From a candidate division WOR-3 bacterium (lineage in GTDB: Bacteria > SDB-A), in NCBI GenBank assembly GCA_016934535.1, contig JAFGSQ010000056.1:43602-107601 (forward strand): 64,000 nucleotides of DNA. Reading direction: 5' to 3'. Every line of letters starts with the position of its first letter. The stretch's first letter is position 1. The notes under the pieces are model-generated. The model saw only the letters and a program-made list of their open reading frames with translations, was not told the DNA's origin and did not search any database. Shown in pieces: positions 43,483 to 52,557 of this stretch. The translations under genes were made by a program, and so were the position numbers.

Positions 43483-44402
43483 TTCTCCATTCGCGCGGCG
43501 GATACGATTGCGGCCAGAGCTATTGAATAATATTTTGTTTCGTCGCTGTCCGATCTGGAAACCAGAACTCCGGGAGCCGATGCGCCGACGATTATAGCCG
43601 CCACCTGGCCTTTGGCAAGATGTATAAGTCCTTTGTAAAAAGCGTTTGCACCTTCTATTGCAGGAAATATTAAAACGTCGGCTTCGCCGTTGACCGGTGA
43701 ATTGATTTTTTTACTCTGGAGGCAATGTGTGTTAACCGATATGTCGAGGGCGAGCGGGCCGTCGACTATGCAGTTTTTTATCTGACCCCTTTCCGCCATT
43801 TTTGTCAAAAGAGCCGCGTCAACCGAAGACTGTATTTTTTGTTCCACTTTTTCCGAAGCGGAAAGAACTGCGACTTTGGGCATTTTGACACCCAGGAAAT
43901 TGGCAATCTCGACGCAGTATTCTATCATCAAAGCTTTTTGACTGAGGTCAGGCTGGGGAAGAATGGCGACGTCCGAAAGAATCAAGAATTTAGGGTAAGT
44001 TTCGACTTTTGCTATTGTGACGTGCGTCAGCGTTGATTTCGGAGGCATAAGGCCTTTATCTTTATCGAGAATAGCCCGCGCGTAATCAGACGTCGAAATC
44101 ATTCCTTTCATTATTATGTCCGCTTTTTTTTCTCTGACGATTTCTACGGCTTTTCGACCCGCCAGTTTTTTGTCGGTTTCTTCGACGTACTCGAATACTT
44201 TTGGATCAATACCGACTTTCTTGGCAAGTTCCTGCGTAGCTTTACTGTCTCCGACCATGATAGCGTGTATGAATCCTTCGTTTGCCGCCCTTGCAATAGC
44301 TTCGATAGTGTCGGGATCGTCTCCGCAGGCGACCGCGACTGTCTGTTTGCGGCATGATTTTGCTTTATTTACCAGTTCTTCGAATGTTCGTATAACTTCC
44401 AT
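43479..44402 (-). CDS. ptb: Phosphate butyryltransferase-like acyltransferase
   Basis: The 307-residue member of the PTA/PTB family converts acyl-CoA and phosphate to acyl-phosphate and CoA. Conserved parts are AVACGDDPDTIEAI, DIIMKGMISTSDY, PKFLILSDVAILPQPDL, PKVAVLSASEKV, VDGPLALDISV and AIIVGASAPGVL. It is shorter than Pta (about 330) and fits Ptb. AGGAGG precedes the ATG. It stands between an acyl-CoA dehydrogenase and fabH, with no butyrate kinase gene nearby, so it may feed acyl-phosphate or short-chain CoA use in lipid metabolism (inference). Confidence 0.85.
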   Translation of the reverse strand: MEVIRTFEELVNKAKSCRKQTVAVACGDDPDTIEAIARAANEGFIHAIMVGDSKATQELAKKVGIDPKVFEYVEETDKKLAGRKAVEIVREKKADIIMKGMISTSDYARAILDKDKGLMPPKSTLTHVTIAKVETYPKFLILSDVAILPQPDLSQKALMIEYCVEIANFLGVKMPKVAVLSASEKVEQKIQSSVDAALLTKMAERGQIKNCIVDGPLALDISVNTHCLQSKKINSPVNGEADVLIFPAIEGANAFYKGLIHLAKGQVAAIIVGASAPGVLVSRSDSDETKYYSIALAAIVSAARMEK

Positions 44403-44410
44403 TCTGCCTC

Positions 44411-45580
44411 CTATTTTTTCTGTGCCAACTCGTGAATGAGTTTGGTCATTATGATGGACCTTTGTATTTGGTTCGTACCTTCGTATATTTGAGTAATTTT
44501 TGCGTCTCTCATCATCTTTTCCACGGGATAGTCCTTCATGTATCCGTAACCACCGAGGATCTGAACGGCGTCAGTCGTCACTTTCATTGCGACGTCGCTT
44601 GCAAATACTTTTGTCATGGCTGAAAACTTGCCGATGTCCTTCGCCCCGGAGTCTATGTATTTGGCGACGGTGTAATTGAAACTTCTCGCGGCCTGAATGG
44701 AAGTTTCCATGTCGGCTAACATAAAACCTATTCCCTGAAAATTGATTATTGCCTGGTCGAACTGGATTCTTTTCGAAGCGTAATCTGCGGCCGCTTCAAA
44801 AGCTCCCTGAGCTATTCCGATGGCTTGGGAGGCGACACCCGGTCTTGAGTGATCGAAAGTATCCATCGCTATCCTAAAACCTCTTCCTTCGCCTCCGATG
44901 AGGTTTTCTTTAGGTATTTCACAATCGTCGAAGACGAGTTCCGTGGTTATTGAAGCTCTAATTCCCAGTTTTTTTTCTTTTTTTCCGAACGAAAAACCAG
45001 CGGCTCCTTTTTCGACTATTACGGCGGAGAGTCCTCTTATCCCTTTACCGGGATTGGTCGTAACGAAGACGACGTAAATGTCAGCTTCGCTGCCTGAGGT
45101 TATGAACTGTTTGGTGCCGTTCAAAATATACCGGTTCCCCTTTAAAACGGCTTTTGTTTTAATGTTTGCCGAATCCGAACCGGCTTCAGCTTCTGTTATA
45201 GCGAATGCGGCTAATTTTTCACCGCTTGCGATTTGAGGAAGGTACTTTTTTTTCTGCTGTTCATTCGCATGAAGAAGAAGAGGCATGGATCCAAGTCCGC
45301 TCGCGGCATAGCAAATCGCTATCCCGCCGCATATACGCGAAAGCTCCTCGGTCACTATCGAAAGTTCGGAAGCTCCACCGCCGAGTCCGTCGTAAGATTC
45401 AGGGATAAAGACCCTGAACAAATCGGCTCGGGCCAATTCGGCGAGTATTTCTCTCGGAAAAGTTTCGTTTTCGTCGAATTCCGCGCGAATTGGAAGGATT
45501 TTTTCCTCGGCGATTTTCCTCGTCAGGTATTTTATTTCATTTTGCTCCTCGGTGTAAAAAAAATCTGTCGGCGAATTCAT
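44411..45580 (-). CDS. Acyl-CoA dehydrogenase
   Basis: The 389-residue FAD enzyme has AFAITEAEAGSDSANIKT and FITSGSEADIYVV for FAD and substrate binding, the FDHSRPGVASQAIGIAQGA helix, and a C-terminal IYEGTNQIQR with the catalytic Glu typical of short-chain (butyryl-CoA) dehydrogenases. It oxidises acyl-CoA to enoyl-CoA or, with an electron-bifurcating partner, works in reverse; no etfAB genes lie here. Its ATG immediately follows the purB stop, with GGAGG inside the end of purB. Confidence 0.92.
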   Translation of the reverse strand: MNSPTDFFYTEEQNEIKYLTRKIAEEKILPIRAEFDENETFPREILAELARADLFRVFIPESYDGLGGGASELSIVTEELSRICGGIAICYAASGLGSMPLLLHANEQQKKKYLPQIASGEKLAAFAITEAEAGSDSANIKTKAVLKGNRYILNGTKQFITSGSEADIYVVFVTTNPGKGIRGLSAVIVEKGAAGFSFGKKEKKLGIRASITTELVFDDCEIPKENLIGGEGRGFRIAMDTFDHSRPGVASQAIGIAQGAFEAAADYASKRIQFDQAIINFQGIGFMLADMETSIQAARSFNYTVAKYIDSGAKDIGKFSAMTKVFASDVAMKVTTDAVQILGGYGYMKDYPVEKMMRDAKITQIYEGTNQIQRSIIMTKLIHELAQKK

Positions 45581-46894
45581 TCACTCCTCCTTTTCCGAAT
45601 CGAGAATCCTTTTGAAAATCAAATCAACATTTTCTATAAATTTATCTTCGTCGGCTGTACGTCGAATCTCCTCAATTGTGAAAAATCCGGAAAAAGCTTT
45701 GTCCTTTTCCAGAATTTCAGATAACGAAATTCCATTCTCCTGCGCTTTCAGCGCAGCAGATTGAATTATCCTGTAAGCCTCGTCCCTGTTTACCCCTTTT
45801 TCGCATAGTTTTAAAAGAAACGCTCCGGATAAATACCTCTGCCCGGACTTTTCCTTGTTCTGTTTCATTCTGCCTGCGTCCGTTGAGAGGTTCTCAATAA
45901 TATACTCCATTTTTCTGAGCATATAAAGCAATATACTCGTCGCTTGCGGTAAAACAATTCTTTCCACCGACGAATGGCTTATGTCTCTTTCATCCCACAA
46001 AGACACGTTTTCCAGAGACGCGGAAGTATAACCCCTGAAAAGCCTTGCGAGTCCGCAAATTCTTTCGCAAATAACCGGATTCTTTTTATGAGGCATCGCT
46101 GAGGATCCTTTCTGGCCGACAGAGAAAGGTTCTCCGAGTTCGGCTGTTTCCGTTCTCTGCAAAAGCCTTATCTGCAGAGCCGTCCTTTCAAGAGCGGCTG
46201 CCAAATGAGCGAGAGCCATGACAAAATAAAGATGGCGGTCTCTCGGAACAACCTGTGTGGCGACCGGTTCTGTTTTAAGTCCGAGGATGTCGAGAGTCCT
46301 TTCCTCAAGGGAAGGATCGAGATTTCCGTAAATACCTACAGGCCCTGATATTTTGCCGTACCTGACGTTTTCAGTTGCTTCTTTCAGTATTTTGAGGGAT
46401 CGTTTGAAATTTTCCCTGTGTGACAGAAGCTTCACTCCGAGCGTGACAGGTTCGGCGTGAACACCGTGGGTTCTTCCCATCATAACCAGATGTTTTGTCT
46501 CCAGAGCCTTTATTTTCGTTTTTTCTATGAGAGATTCGAGGGATTTCAGGATTATGTTTCCCGCTTCGATTAAAATTAAAGCCTGAGCCGTGTCGAGAAC
46601 GTCGGAAGAAGTCATGCCGAAGTGTATGTGCCTGGAAGGTTCTCCGACTTTTTCGGATACGGAGCTGAGGAAAGCAATGACGTCGTGCTGAACTTCATTT
46701 TCAATTTCTCTTATTCTGTTCAGATCGAAACCGGCCTTTTCCTCTATCACGTTGAATTCTTCTTTAGGAATCAATCCTTTTTCCATTCTCGCTCTGCAGG
46801 CGGCTATTTCGACTTTCAGCCATGTCCTGAATTTGTTGTCTTCCGACCAGAGTTCTTTCATCTCCGGGAGCGTGTATCTGTCCAAAAGGCTCAT
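45581..46894 (-). CDS. purB: Adenylosuccinate lyase
   Basis: The 437-residue fumarase-superfamily enzyme acts twice in purine synthesis (SAICAR to AICAR; adenylosuccinate to AMP). Signatures: [27 protein letters not shown] and [11 protein letters not shown] with the catalytic Ser loop. The ATG at 46894 follows GAGAGGAC; an open frame upstream overlaps truA and is not used. Partner purA is at 6925-8223 in the window. Confidence 0.95.
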   Translation of the reverse strand: MSLLDRYTLPEMKELWSEDNKFRTWLKVEIAACRARMEKGLIPKEEFNVIEEKAGFDLNRIREIENEVQHDVIAFLSSVSEKVGEPSRHIHFGMTSSDVLDTAQALILIEAGNIILKSLESLIEKTKIKALETKHLVMMGRTHGVHAEPVTLGVKLLSHRENFKRSLKILKEATENVRYGKISGPVGIYGNLDPSLEERTLDILGLKTEPVATQVVPRDRHLYFVMALAHLAAALERTALQIRLLQRTETAELGEPFSVGQKGSSAMPHKKNPVICERICGLARLFRGYTSASLENVSLWDERDISHSSVERIVLPQATSILLYMLRKMEYIIENLSTDAGRMKQNKEKSGQRYLSGAFLLKLCEKGVNRDEAYRIIQSAALKAQENGISLSEILEKDKAFSGFFTIEEIRRTADEDKFIENVDLIFKRILDSEKEE

Positions 46895-46907
46895 GTCTGT
46901 CCTCTCT

Positions 46908-47696
46908 TTACGTTCCGGTAAACAGGTTTGTGAAGCTTTCCGCGTAAAAATTCCTATCCTCATCCGAGTATATGACTCTGTAAAGATAAAGTCCATCTGC
47001 CGGGGCTGTGAATCCTCCGTATTTTCTACTTCTCAATGACAATGAGAGAGCCGTTTGAGAAGTCGCTGTTTTTCCTCTTCCGATATCGTACAGCATTCCT
47101 ACCAGGGATCTCAGCATTTTGTGAAGGAACCTGTCTGCGGCAAAAAAAAATAAAAGTCCGTTTCGGATTTCGTGTATCTCTGCTTTCCTGAGGTCGACAA
47201 AAGTGTTGCTTTTGAGGCTTTTGGCGATGCAAAAAGACGAAAAGTCATGTTTCCCGGTTATACCGCTTAATGCCTCTTTCATGTTTTCAACGCAGAGTCT
47301 TTTTTTCAGCTGCCATACAAGACCTCTTGTGAAAGGATTTCCGTTTGAATATTCTATCCTGTAAACATATTGTCTTTCTTTCGCGCTTTTTGTCGAATGA
47401 AAAGACGGATTTTCTGTAAAGAGTTCAAGAACTGTCATATCCTGCGGCAATTTTGAATTGACAGCTCTCAGAAGATCCGTATCACCGAGGCTCGTAGAGG
47501 AGTCAAAGTGAGCGGTTTGTCCGATAGCGTGAACGCCTGTGTCCGTTCTGCCGGCTCCTGTAACGCGTGATTTCTCGTCAGTAATTGTCAGAACGGCTTT
47601 TTCCAATTCGCCTTGCACTGTTCGGAGACCGCTTTGGAACTGCCAGCCGTAGAATTGCCTGCCGACGTAAGATGTTTTTATCCGTATTCTTCTCAA
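46908..47696 (-). CDS. truA: tRNA pseudouridine(38-40) synthase
   Basis: The 262-residue protein isomerises uridines in the anticodon arm. Key parts: YVGRQFYGWQFQ, the catalytic Asp in GAGRTDTGVHA, and MLRSLVGMLYDIGRGK. The TTG at 47696 is chosen because it forms a 4-bp TTGA overlap with the upstream stop and has GGAG 9 bp before it. It also gives MRRIRIKTSYVG, the usual TruA N-terminus; a TTG at 47711 would add five residues. In Firmicutes truA often follows ecfT, and an EcfT-like gene lies directly upstream here. Confidence 0.93.
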   Translation of the reverse strand: MRRIRIKTSYVGRQFYGWQFQSGLRTVQGELEKAVLTITDEKSRVTGAGRTDTGVHAIGQTAHFDSSTSLGDTDLLRAVNSKLPQDMTVLELFTENPSFHSTKSAKERQYVYRIEYSNGNPFTRGLVWQLKKRLCVENMKEALSGITGKHDFSSFCIAKSLKSNTFVDLRKAEIHEIRNGLLFFFAADRFLHKMLRSLVGMLYDIGRGKTATSQTALSLSLRSRKYGGFTAPADGLYLYRVIYSDEDRNFYAESFTNLFTGT

Positions 47697-48313
47697 AACA
47701 GGAATCTCCAAGACGAAAAGAGAATTATGAACGAATACAACAGAGTGTCACCCAAACGGAACAGAACGGTTTTGCCGGGAAAGTTCAAATCGTCGGTGTC
47801 ACGGAATCCTCTCGAACTGAGAGACAGAAACAAGTCACGCTTCCGGTGTTCTATTTTCAGAACGCTCCAGTTTGCGAGCATCGGGAAAAGAGTCATACTA
47901 CCAGGTATTTTTTGCCCGTTGATTTTTACAGTCAAGACAGCTCCCTTCAATTCTGATCTGATAAAAGGAGCGAAACTCGACGAGATTTCACAAATCATGT
48001 AGAGGCTCTTCATTATTGCAGATTTGCCCGTAAATGGGAGAGACAACAAATCGTCTACAGAAAATATTCCCGCGAAAAAGAAAGAAAAGTAAAGCATTGA
48101 AATCAGCTTCCAAACTTCCGGTTTTGCGGGGAAACCCATATTATGGAGGACAATAAAAACCAGCGTTCCGAAAAGAGGGTGCAAAGCCTTTTTTATGGAG
48201 CCTGAAAGTGAAAGGAATATAGCGACGGAAGAAAAAATTAAAGCAGAAAAAAGCAAAGAAGGAGAACAAAGTAATAAGAATGAAGAAAAAAAAACGAAAA
48301 TGATTTTTGACAT
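47693..48313 (-). CDS. Small polytopic membrane protein, EcfT/CbiQ-like (tentative)
   Basis: The product is about 206 residues with four or five N-terminal hydrophobic segments, a soluble middle part and a C-terminal helix. SLSSRGFRDTDDL resembles the coupling motif (ARG-type) of the T component of energy-coupling-factor vitamin transporters. The position directly before truA is where ecfT lies in Firmicutes. No ECF ATPase genes are nearby and the protein is shorter than typical EcfT (about 260). The ATG at 48313 is chosen; a TTG at 48328, 2 bp after the pyrG stop, is equally possible. Could instead be an unrelated membrane protein. Confidence 0.5.
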   Translation of the reverse strand: MSKIIFVFFSSFLLLCSPSLLFSALIFSSVAIFLSLSGSIKKALHPLFGTLVFIVLHNMGFPAKPEVWKLISMLYFSFFFAGIFSVDDLLSLPFTGKSAIMKSLYMICEISSSFAPFIRSELKGAVLTVKINGQKIPGSMTLFPMLANWSVLKIEHRKRDLFLSLSSRGFRDTDDLNFPGKTVLFRLGDTLLYSFIILFSSWRFLF

Positions 48314-48330
48314 AGATGAAAAAGGCAAAC

Positions 48331-50079
48331 TTAAACCGCTTTTTGGTAATGTCTTTCAAGGCAGGCTTGAATGAATCCTTTAAATAGTGGAGAGGGGTCT
48401 ATAAGACTCGACTTGAATTCCGGATGAGCTTGGGTGGCTATGAAGAATGGATGGTTTTTCAGTTCAATGAATTCCATGAGAGGCTCTTCGTTCTCATGAC
48501 GAAGATGAAATCCCGAGAAAACAATGCCGGCTTTTTCGAACCTGGATATGTAATCCGGATTGACTTCATATCTGTGTCTGTGCCTTTCTATGATTTCAGT
48601 GAATTTGTCTTGTTTGGGAACCGCTCCCAGTCTGAAGCTTTCCGATCCCTTAAAAAGCGTTTCTATTATCAGCGCGTCCTTTTTTACTCTTTCTGTTTCA
48701 AGGTAAAGCGATTCGACTTTAGTGCCTTTTTTTATGTTGGCGAGATAAGCACCGAGTCTCATGGTCGCTCCGTATCTGGAATGCTGCATTGCCTCTTCCT
48801 GAGAAGGCAGAAGAGTGATGACGGGATGAGGTGTGCCGGGTTCGTTTTCCGTCGAATCGGCGTTATCAAGATTCAAAATGTTTCTGGCGGTTTCAACCAG
48901 AGCGAGCTGCATTCCGAGGCAAAGGCCGAGATAAGGAATGCCGCATGTCCTGGCAACATTTATTGCATTGATTTTTCCTTCGACTCCGAGTTTACCGAAT
49001 CCTCCCGGAACTATTATTCCGTCGAGATTTTCCAGAACTGATCTGCATTCGCTTCCCGATTCGACAGATCCGGCGTTGATCCAGCATATTTTCACCCTGC
49101 AATCGAGATTCGCTCCGGCGTGTTCGAGAGCGTGTTTGACAGAAATGTAAGCGTCTTCGAGCTGATAATTTCCCGTTTCGATATATTTGCCTATCATCCC
49201 CATAGATATTTCCTTAGACGGATTGGTTATGCGTGAAACGAGTTTTTGCCATTCTGCCCAGTTTCCTTCTTTAATCGGCTTGAGATTGAGGGTCATCAGA
49301 ATTTTTTTTCCGAGGCTTTCCCTTTCGAAATTCAACGGCACTGAATATACAGAAGAAATATCCGGTGCAGAAATGACCATGTCAGCCGGGATGTTCGCAT
49401 AAATCTCAATCTTCTTTTTTCTGACCTGATCGGTCTCGGTCTTGGCTCTGCAGAGAATAATGTCGGGAAAAATGCCGTGTTGAGAGAGAAGTTTGATAGC
49501 CTGCTGAGTAGGTTTGGTTTTCATTTCTCCAATGTTTCCGGGGATCGGCAGGTAGGTCAGGAGCACGTAAGAAAAACTGCCTGCTCCCAGTTTCCTTTCC
49601 AGGCTTTTTAATGCGAACAAAAAAGGTATGTTTTCATAGTCTCCTATCGTTCCGCCGATTTCTATTACCGCTATGTCGTGATCTTTTGTAGATTCTTCAA
49701 TCCTGTGTATTATCTCATCCGGGATGTGAGGAATGAATTGGACGGTTTCGCCTAAAAATTTGCCGCTTCTTTCTTTTTCAATGACAGACCAGTACACCTG
49801 GCCGGTTGTTATGTTATTTTTTTTCGGAATTTGTTCGCCGATAAATCTTTCATAGTTACCAAGATCCTGGTCTATCTCGCCGCCGTCATCTGTCACCCAG
49901 ACTTCGCCGTGTTCAGTGGGTCTAAGAGTGCCGGCGTCGAAATTTATGTAGGGATCGATCTTAACGGCGGTAGTCCTGTATCCATACTCTATGAGGATTT
50001 TTGCTATGGAAGCGGATGCGATGCCTTTGCCGACTCCGCTTATGACGCCTCCAACGACAACGACGTATTTATTTGCCAT
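48331..50079 (-). CDS. pyrG: CTP synthase
   Basis: The 582-residue enzyme makes CTP from UTP, ATP and glutamine. The synthetase half has VVVGGVISGVGKGIASAS and PYINFDAGT, and the GATase half has GGFGKLGVEGK, LGLCLGMQLA with the nucleophile Cys, and TQAHPEF with the His-Glu pair. It is about 40 residues longer than usual; an extra charged segment lies near residue 460, between GAYLANI and the EVNPDYI region. It overlaps kdsB by 11 bp and supplies CTP for the KdsB and Cmk steps of the same transcript. Confidence 0.96.
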   Translation of the reverse strand: MANKYVVVVGGVISGVGKGIASASIAKILIEYGYRTTAVKIDPYINFDAGTLRPTEHGEVWVTDDGGEIDQDLGNYERFIGEQIPKKNNITTGQVYWSVIEKERSGKFLGETVQFIPHIPDEIIHRIEESTKDHDIAVIEIGGTIGDYENIPFLFALKSLERKLGAGSFSYVLLTYLPIPGNIGEMKTKPTQQAIKLLSQHGIFPDIILCRAKTETDQVRKKKIEIYANIPADMVISAPDISSVYSVPLNFERESLGKKILMTLNLKPIKEGNWAEWQKLVSRITNPSKEISMGMIGKYIETGNYQLEDAYISVKHALEHAGANLDCRVKICWINAGSVESGSECRSVLENLDGIIVPGGFGKLGVEGKINAINVARTCGIPYLGLCLGMQLALVETARNILNLDNADSTENEPGTPHPVITLLPSQEEAMQHSRYGATMRLGAYLANIKKGTKVESLYLETERVKKDALIIETLFKGSESFRLGAVPKQDKFTEIIERHRHRYEVNPDYISRFEKAGIVFSGFHLRHENEEPLMEFIELKNHPFFIATQAHPEFKSSLIDPSPLFKGFIQACLERHYQKAV

Positions 50080-50821
50080 TAAAATTTTCTCCCTTTATTA
50101 GATTACTGGCTTTTATGAAGTCCTCTTCAGTATCTATACCGAAAGAAGGTTTTTCCGCAGCCACAAGTTTTATTTTCGCGCCCATTTCGAGCGTTCTCAG
50201 CTGTTCCAGTTTCTCGATATCTTCGAGGACTCCTGTCGGAGTGTCGGAGAATCTGAGTAAAAATTCTTTTTTATAAACGTAAAGTCCGAGGTGGCGGAGA
50301 TAATTGACAGGTTTCCCGTCTCTCGAAAACGGTATTTTAGCTCTTGAAAAATACAGGGCGTAATTTTTTTTGTCTGCGACTATTTTGACAGTCGAGGGAG
50401 AAGAGGGATTGTCGTTTTCAGAAAAAGGAACAAATAAAGTGGAAACGTCGGCCCCGGGGTCTTCCTTAAGAGCGCTCACGGCTTTGTCAATATCCCTGAA
50501 ATCTAGAAACGGTTCGTCTCCCTGAATGTTCGCCACTATTTCAGCAGAAGGGTAATTACGGGCCACCCATGCAACTCTGTCTGATCCACTCGGCAGTTCC
50601 GGAGTTAATATGCACTCGACGTTTTTCAGGGACGAAGCTTTTTCAATTATTTTCTCGGAATCTGCAGCTATAATGATTTTGTCAATAGTTTCGCTTTTGA
50701 GTGCATTTTCAGCCGCCCAAAAGAAAAGAGGCTTCCCGCCGAGCTCCAAAAGAGGCTTGAAGGGAAGCCTTGTAGAGCCAATCCTCAAGGGTATGACGCC
50801 GAGGATCATGCTTTCTCTCAC
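50069..50821 (-). CDS. kdsB: 3-deoxy-manno-octulosonate cytidylyltransferase
   Basis: The 250-residue enzyme activates KDO with CTP for lipopolysaccharide core synthesis. It has the family opening GVIPLRIGSTRLPFKPL, NIQGDEPFLD, YFSRAKIPFSRDG, LRHLGLYVYKKEFLLRF and LEQLRTLEMG. The GTG at 50821 has GAGG 5 bp upstream; an ATG at 50809 is the alternative. This gene is the clearest sign of an LPS-bearing outer membrane. It overlaps pyrG, which provides its CTP. Confidence 0.94.
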   Translation of the reverse strand: MRESMILGVIPLRIGSTRLPFKPLLELGGKPLFFWAAENALKSETIDKIIIAADSEKIIEKASSLKNVECILTPELPSGSDRVAWVARNYPSAEIVANIQGDEPFLDFRDIDKAVSALKEDPGADVSTLFVPFSENDNPSSPSTVKIVADKKNYALYFSRAKIPFSRDGKPVNYLRHLGLYVYKKEFLLRFSDTPTGVLEDIEKLEQLRTLEMGAKIKLVAAEKPSFGIDTEEDFIKASNLIKGENFNGK

Positions 50822-50836
50822 TAAACCCTCAAAGCA

Positions 50837-52486
50837 TCAGGATTCTGTGTCTTTACTCTGAGAATCTGACGGAGCCGCTTCTTTTTCTGATAAAAGTATT
50901 CTGCGGCCGTCGGAGGACATCTCTATGATCTTGAGGTCCAGATTGTCTCCAATTTTGTAAACATCGGAGGGTTTCTTTATGTTGTCGTTGACGAGATGAG
51001 AAAAAGGAACGAAACCTCTCGCGTTGTCCTCAATTTTAACAACGATGCCTCTGTCCTTGAGTTCGACAATGCTGCCAATTATGTTGTCTCCGGGTTGATG
51101 GGAAGAGATGAATTTCTGAACCGGGTCTTCTTCGAGTTGTTTTATACCGAGAGAAATTTTCTTCGATTCCTTGTCTATCTTGAGGACTTTGCACTGAACG
51201 GATTTTCCTTCTTTTAATATTTGCCTGGGAGTCTCTATTCTTTCCACCCAGGACATGTCGGACACGTGAATTAATCCGTCTATGCCTTCTTCAAGCTGAA
51301 CGAAGGCGCCGAAGTTGGTAATAGTTCGGATTTTGCCTTCGACGATTGAACCGACCGGATATTTTTCCTCTATGGTTTCCCACGGGTCAGGATGCACCTG
51401 TTTGAGACCGAGAGATATTCTCTGCTTGTCGGCGTCTATATTGAGGACGATAGCTTCTACGGCCTGATCGACGTCTAAAATGTCGGAAGGCTTTTTGATG
51501 TGTTTAGTCCACGACATCTCGGAAATGTGAATGAGACCTTCGACCCCTTTCTCAATTTCGACAAAAGCACCGTAGTCTGTCATCGAGACTACTTTTCCGT
51601 TGACCTTTGTTCCTTCGGGATACTTTTCTGTTATGTTTTTCCACGGGTCGGGGACGAGTTGTTTCATACCGAGAGAAACTCTGTTTTTTTCTTTCTCAAT
51701 ACCGATTACCATGACTTGAACTGTGTCTCCAATGGAAAGCACTTCGCTGGGATGCTGAATCCTGCCCCAGGAAATATCGGTGATGTGAAGAAGGCCGTCA
51801 ATTCCTCCGAGGTCTATGAAGGCTCCGAAGGGAGTAATATTCTTGACTTTGCCTTCGAGAACCGAGTTCACGTCGAGATCGTGAAACAGTTGTTTCTTCT
51901 TTTGTTCTCTGTCTTCTTCGAGTATCTGTCTTCTAGACACGACTATGTTTCTTCTTTTCCAGTTCAATTTGATTATCCTGAAAAGGAATTTTTTGGCGAC
52001 TAGTGAGTCCATGTCTTTGCAGGGTCTGAGATCTATCTGGCTTCCGGGCAGAAAAGCTTCCACTCCGAAAACAGAGACAATCATTCCGCCTTTGACCCTT
52101 CTTGTTACAGTCCCTTCGACCGGTGACTTGTCGTCGTAAGCAGCTTTAATGTCGTCCCAGACTTTAATAAAATCGGCTTTCTGTTTGGACACAACTGCGA
52201 AGCCTTCTTCTCCTTCGAGTTCTTCAAGAAAAACCTCGATCGTATCGCCGACTTTCAGCGCAAAATCTTCAGGGAATTCAGATGCCGAGAGAACTCCCTC
52301 GCTTTTCTGACAAATGTCGAGAACGATGTCTTTGGGCCCTATCCTGACGACAGTTCCTTTGACTATTTTTCCTTCTTCGAGAGTGGGAGAATATTTATCG
52401 ATGAGAACCGAAAGCTCGTCATCGGTTATGTCCCAGATTTCAAAATTCTTCTGTTTTTCGCTTTCCACAACGTTCTGATTGTCCAA
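50837..52486 (-). CDS. rpsA: 30S ribosomal protein S1
   Basis: The 549-residue protein has six S1 domains, the full proteobacterial-type number. The two N-terminal ones are divergent (VKGTVVRIGPKDIVL, VEGTVTRRVKGGMIV). Three are canonical (for example GAFIDLGGIDGLLHITDISW), and one C-terminal domain is degenerate. It brings structured or weak-SD mRNAs to the ribosome. The TTG at 52486 is chosen because GGAGG lies 5 bp upstream; the frame stays open to 52567 inside ispH. Six-domain S1 together with apparently leaderless messages is a combination worth noting. Order cmk-plsC-ispH-rpsA is conserved in several phyla. Confidence 0.93.
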   Translation of the reverse strand: MDNQNVVESEKQKNFEIWDITDDELSVLIDKYSPTLEEGKIVKGTVVRIGPKDIVLDICQKSEGVLSASEFPEDFALKVGDTIEVFLEELEGEEGFAVVSKQKADFIKVWDDIKAAYDDKSPVEGTVTRRVKGGMIVSVFGVEAFLPGSQIDLRPCKDMDSLVAKKFLFRIIKLNWKRRNIVVSRRQILEEDREQKKKQLFHDLDVNSVLEGKVKNITPFGAFIDLGGIDGLLHITDISWGRIQHPSEVLSIGDTVQVMVIGIEKEKNRVSLGMKQLVPDPWKNITEKYPEGTKVNGKVVSMTDYGAFVEIEKGVEGLIHISEMSWTKHIKKPSDILDVDQAVEAIVLNIDADKQRISLGLKQVHPDPWETIEEKYPVGSIVEGKIRTITNFGAFVQLEEGIDGLIHVSDMSWVERIETPRQILKEGKSVQCKVLKIDKESKKISLGIKQLEEDPVQKFISSHQPGDNIIGSIVELKDRGIVVKIEDNARGFVPFSHLVNDNIKKPSDVYKIGDNLDLKIIEMSSDGRRILLSEKEAAPSDSQSKDTES

Positions 52487-52557
52487 TATTTCCTCCACGA
52501 GACATACGGTTAGATTGTTAGAAACATTTTCTCTGTCACTGCATTTATCAGCGGTTG

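Noticed and set aside
48424-49041. Plus-strand open frame antisense to pyrG
   Set aside because: pyrG is unmistakable on the minus strand; the antisense frame is Phe/Ser/Arg-rich noise.
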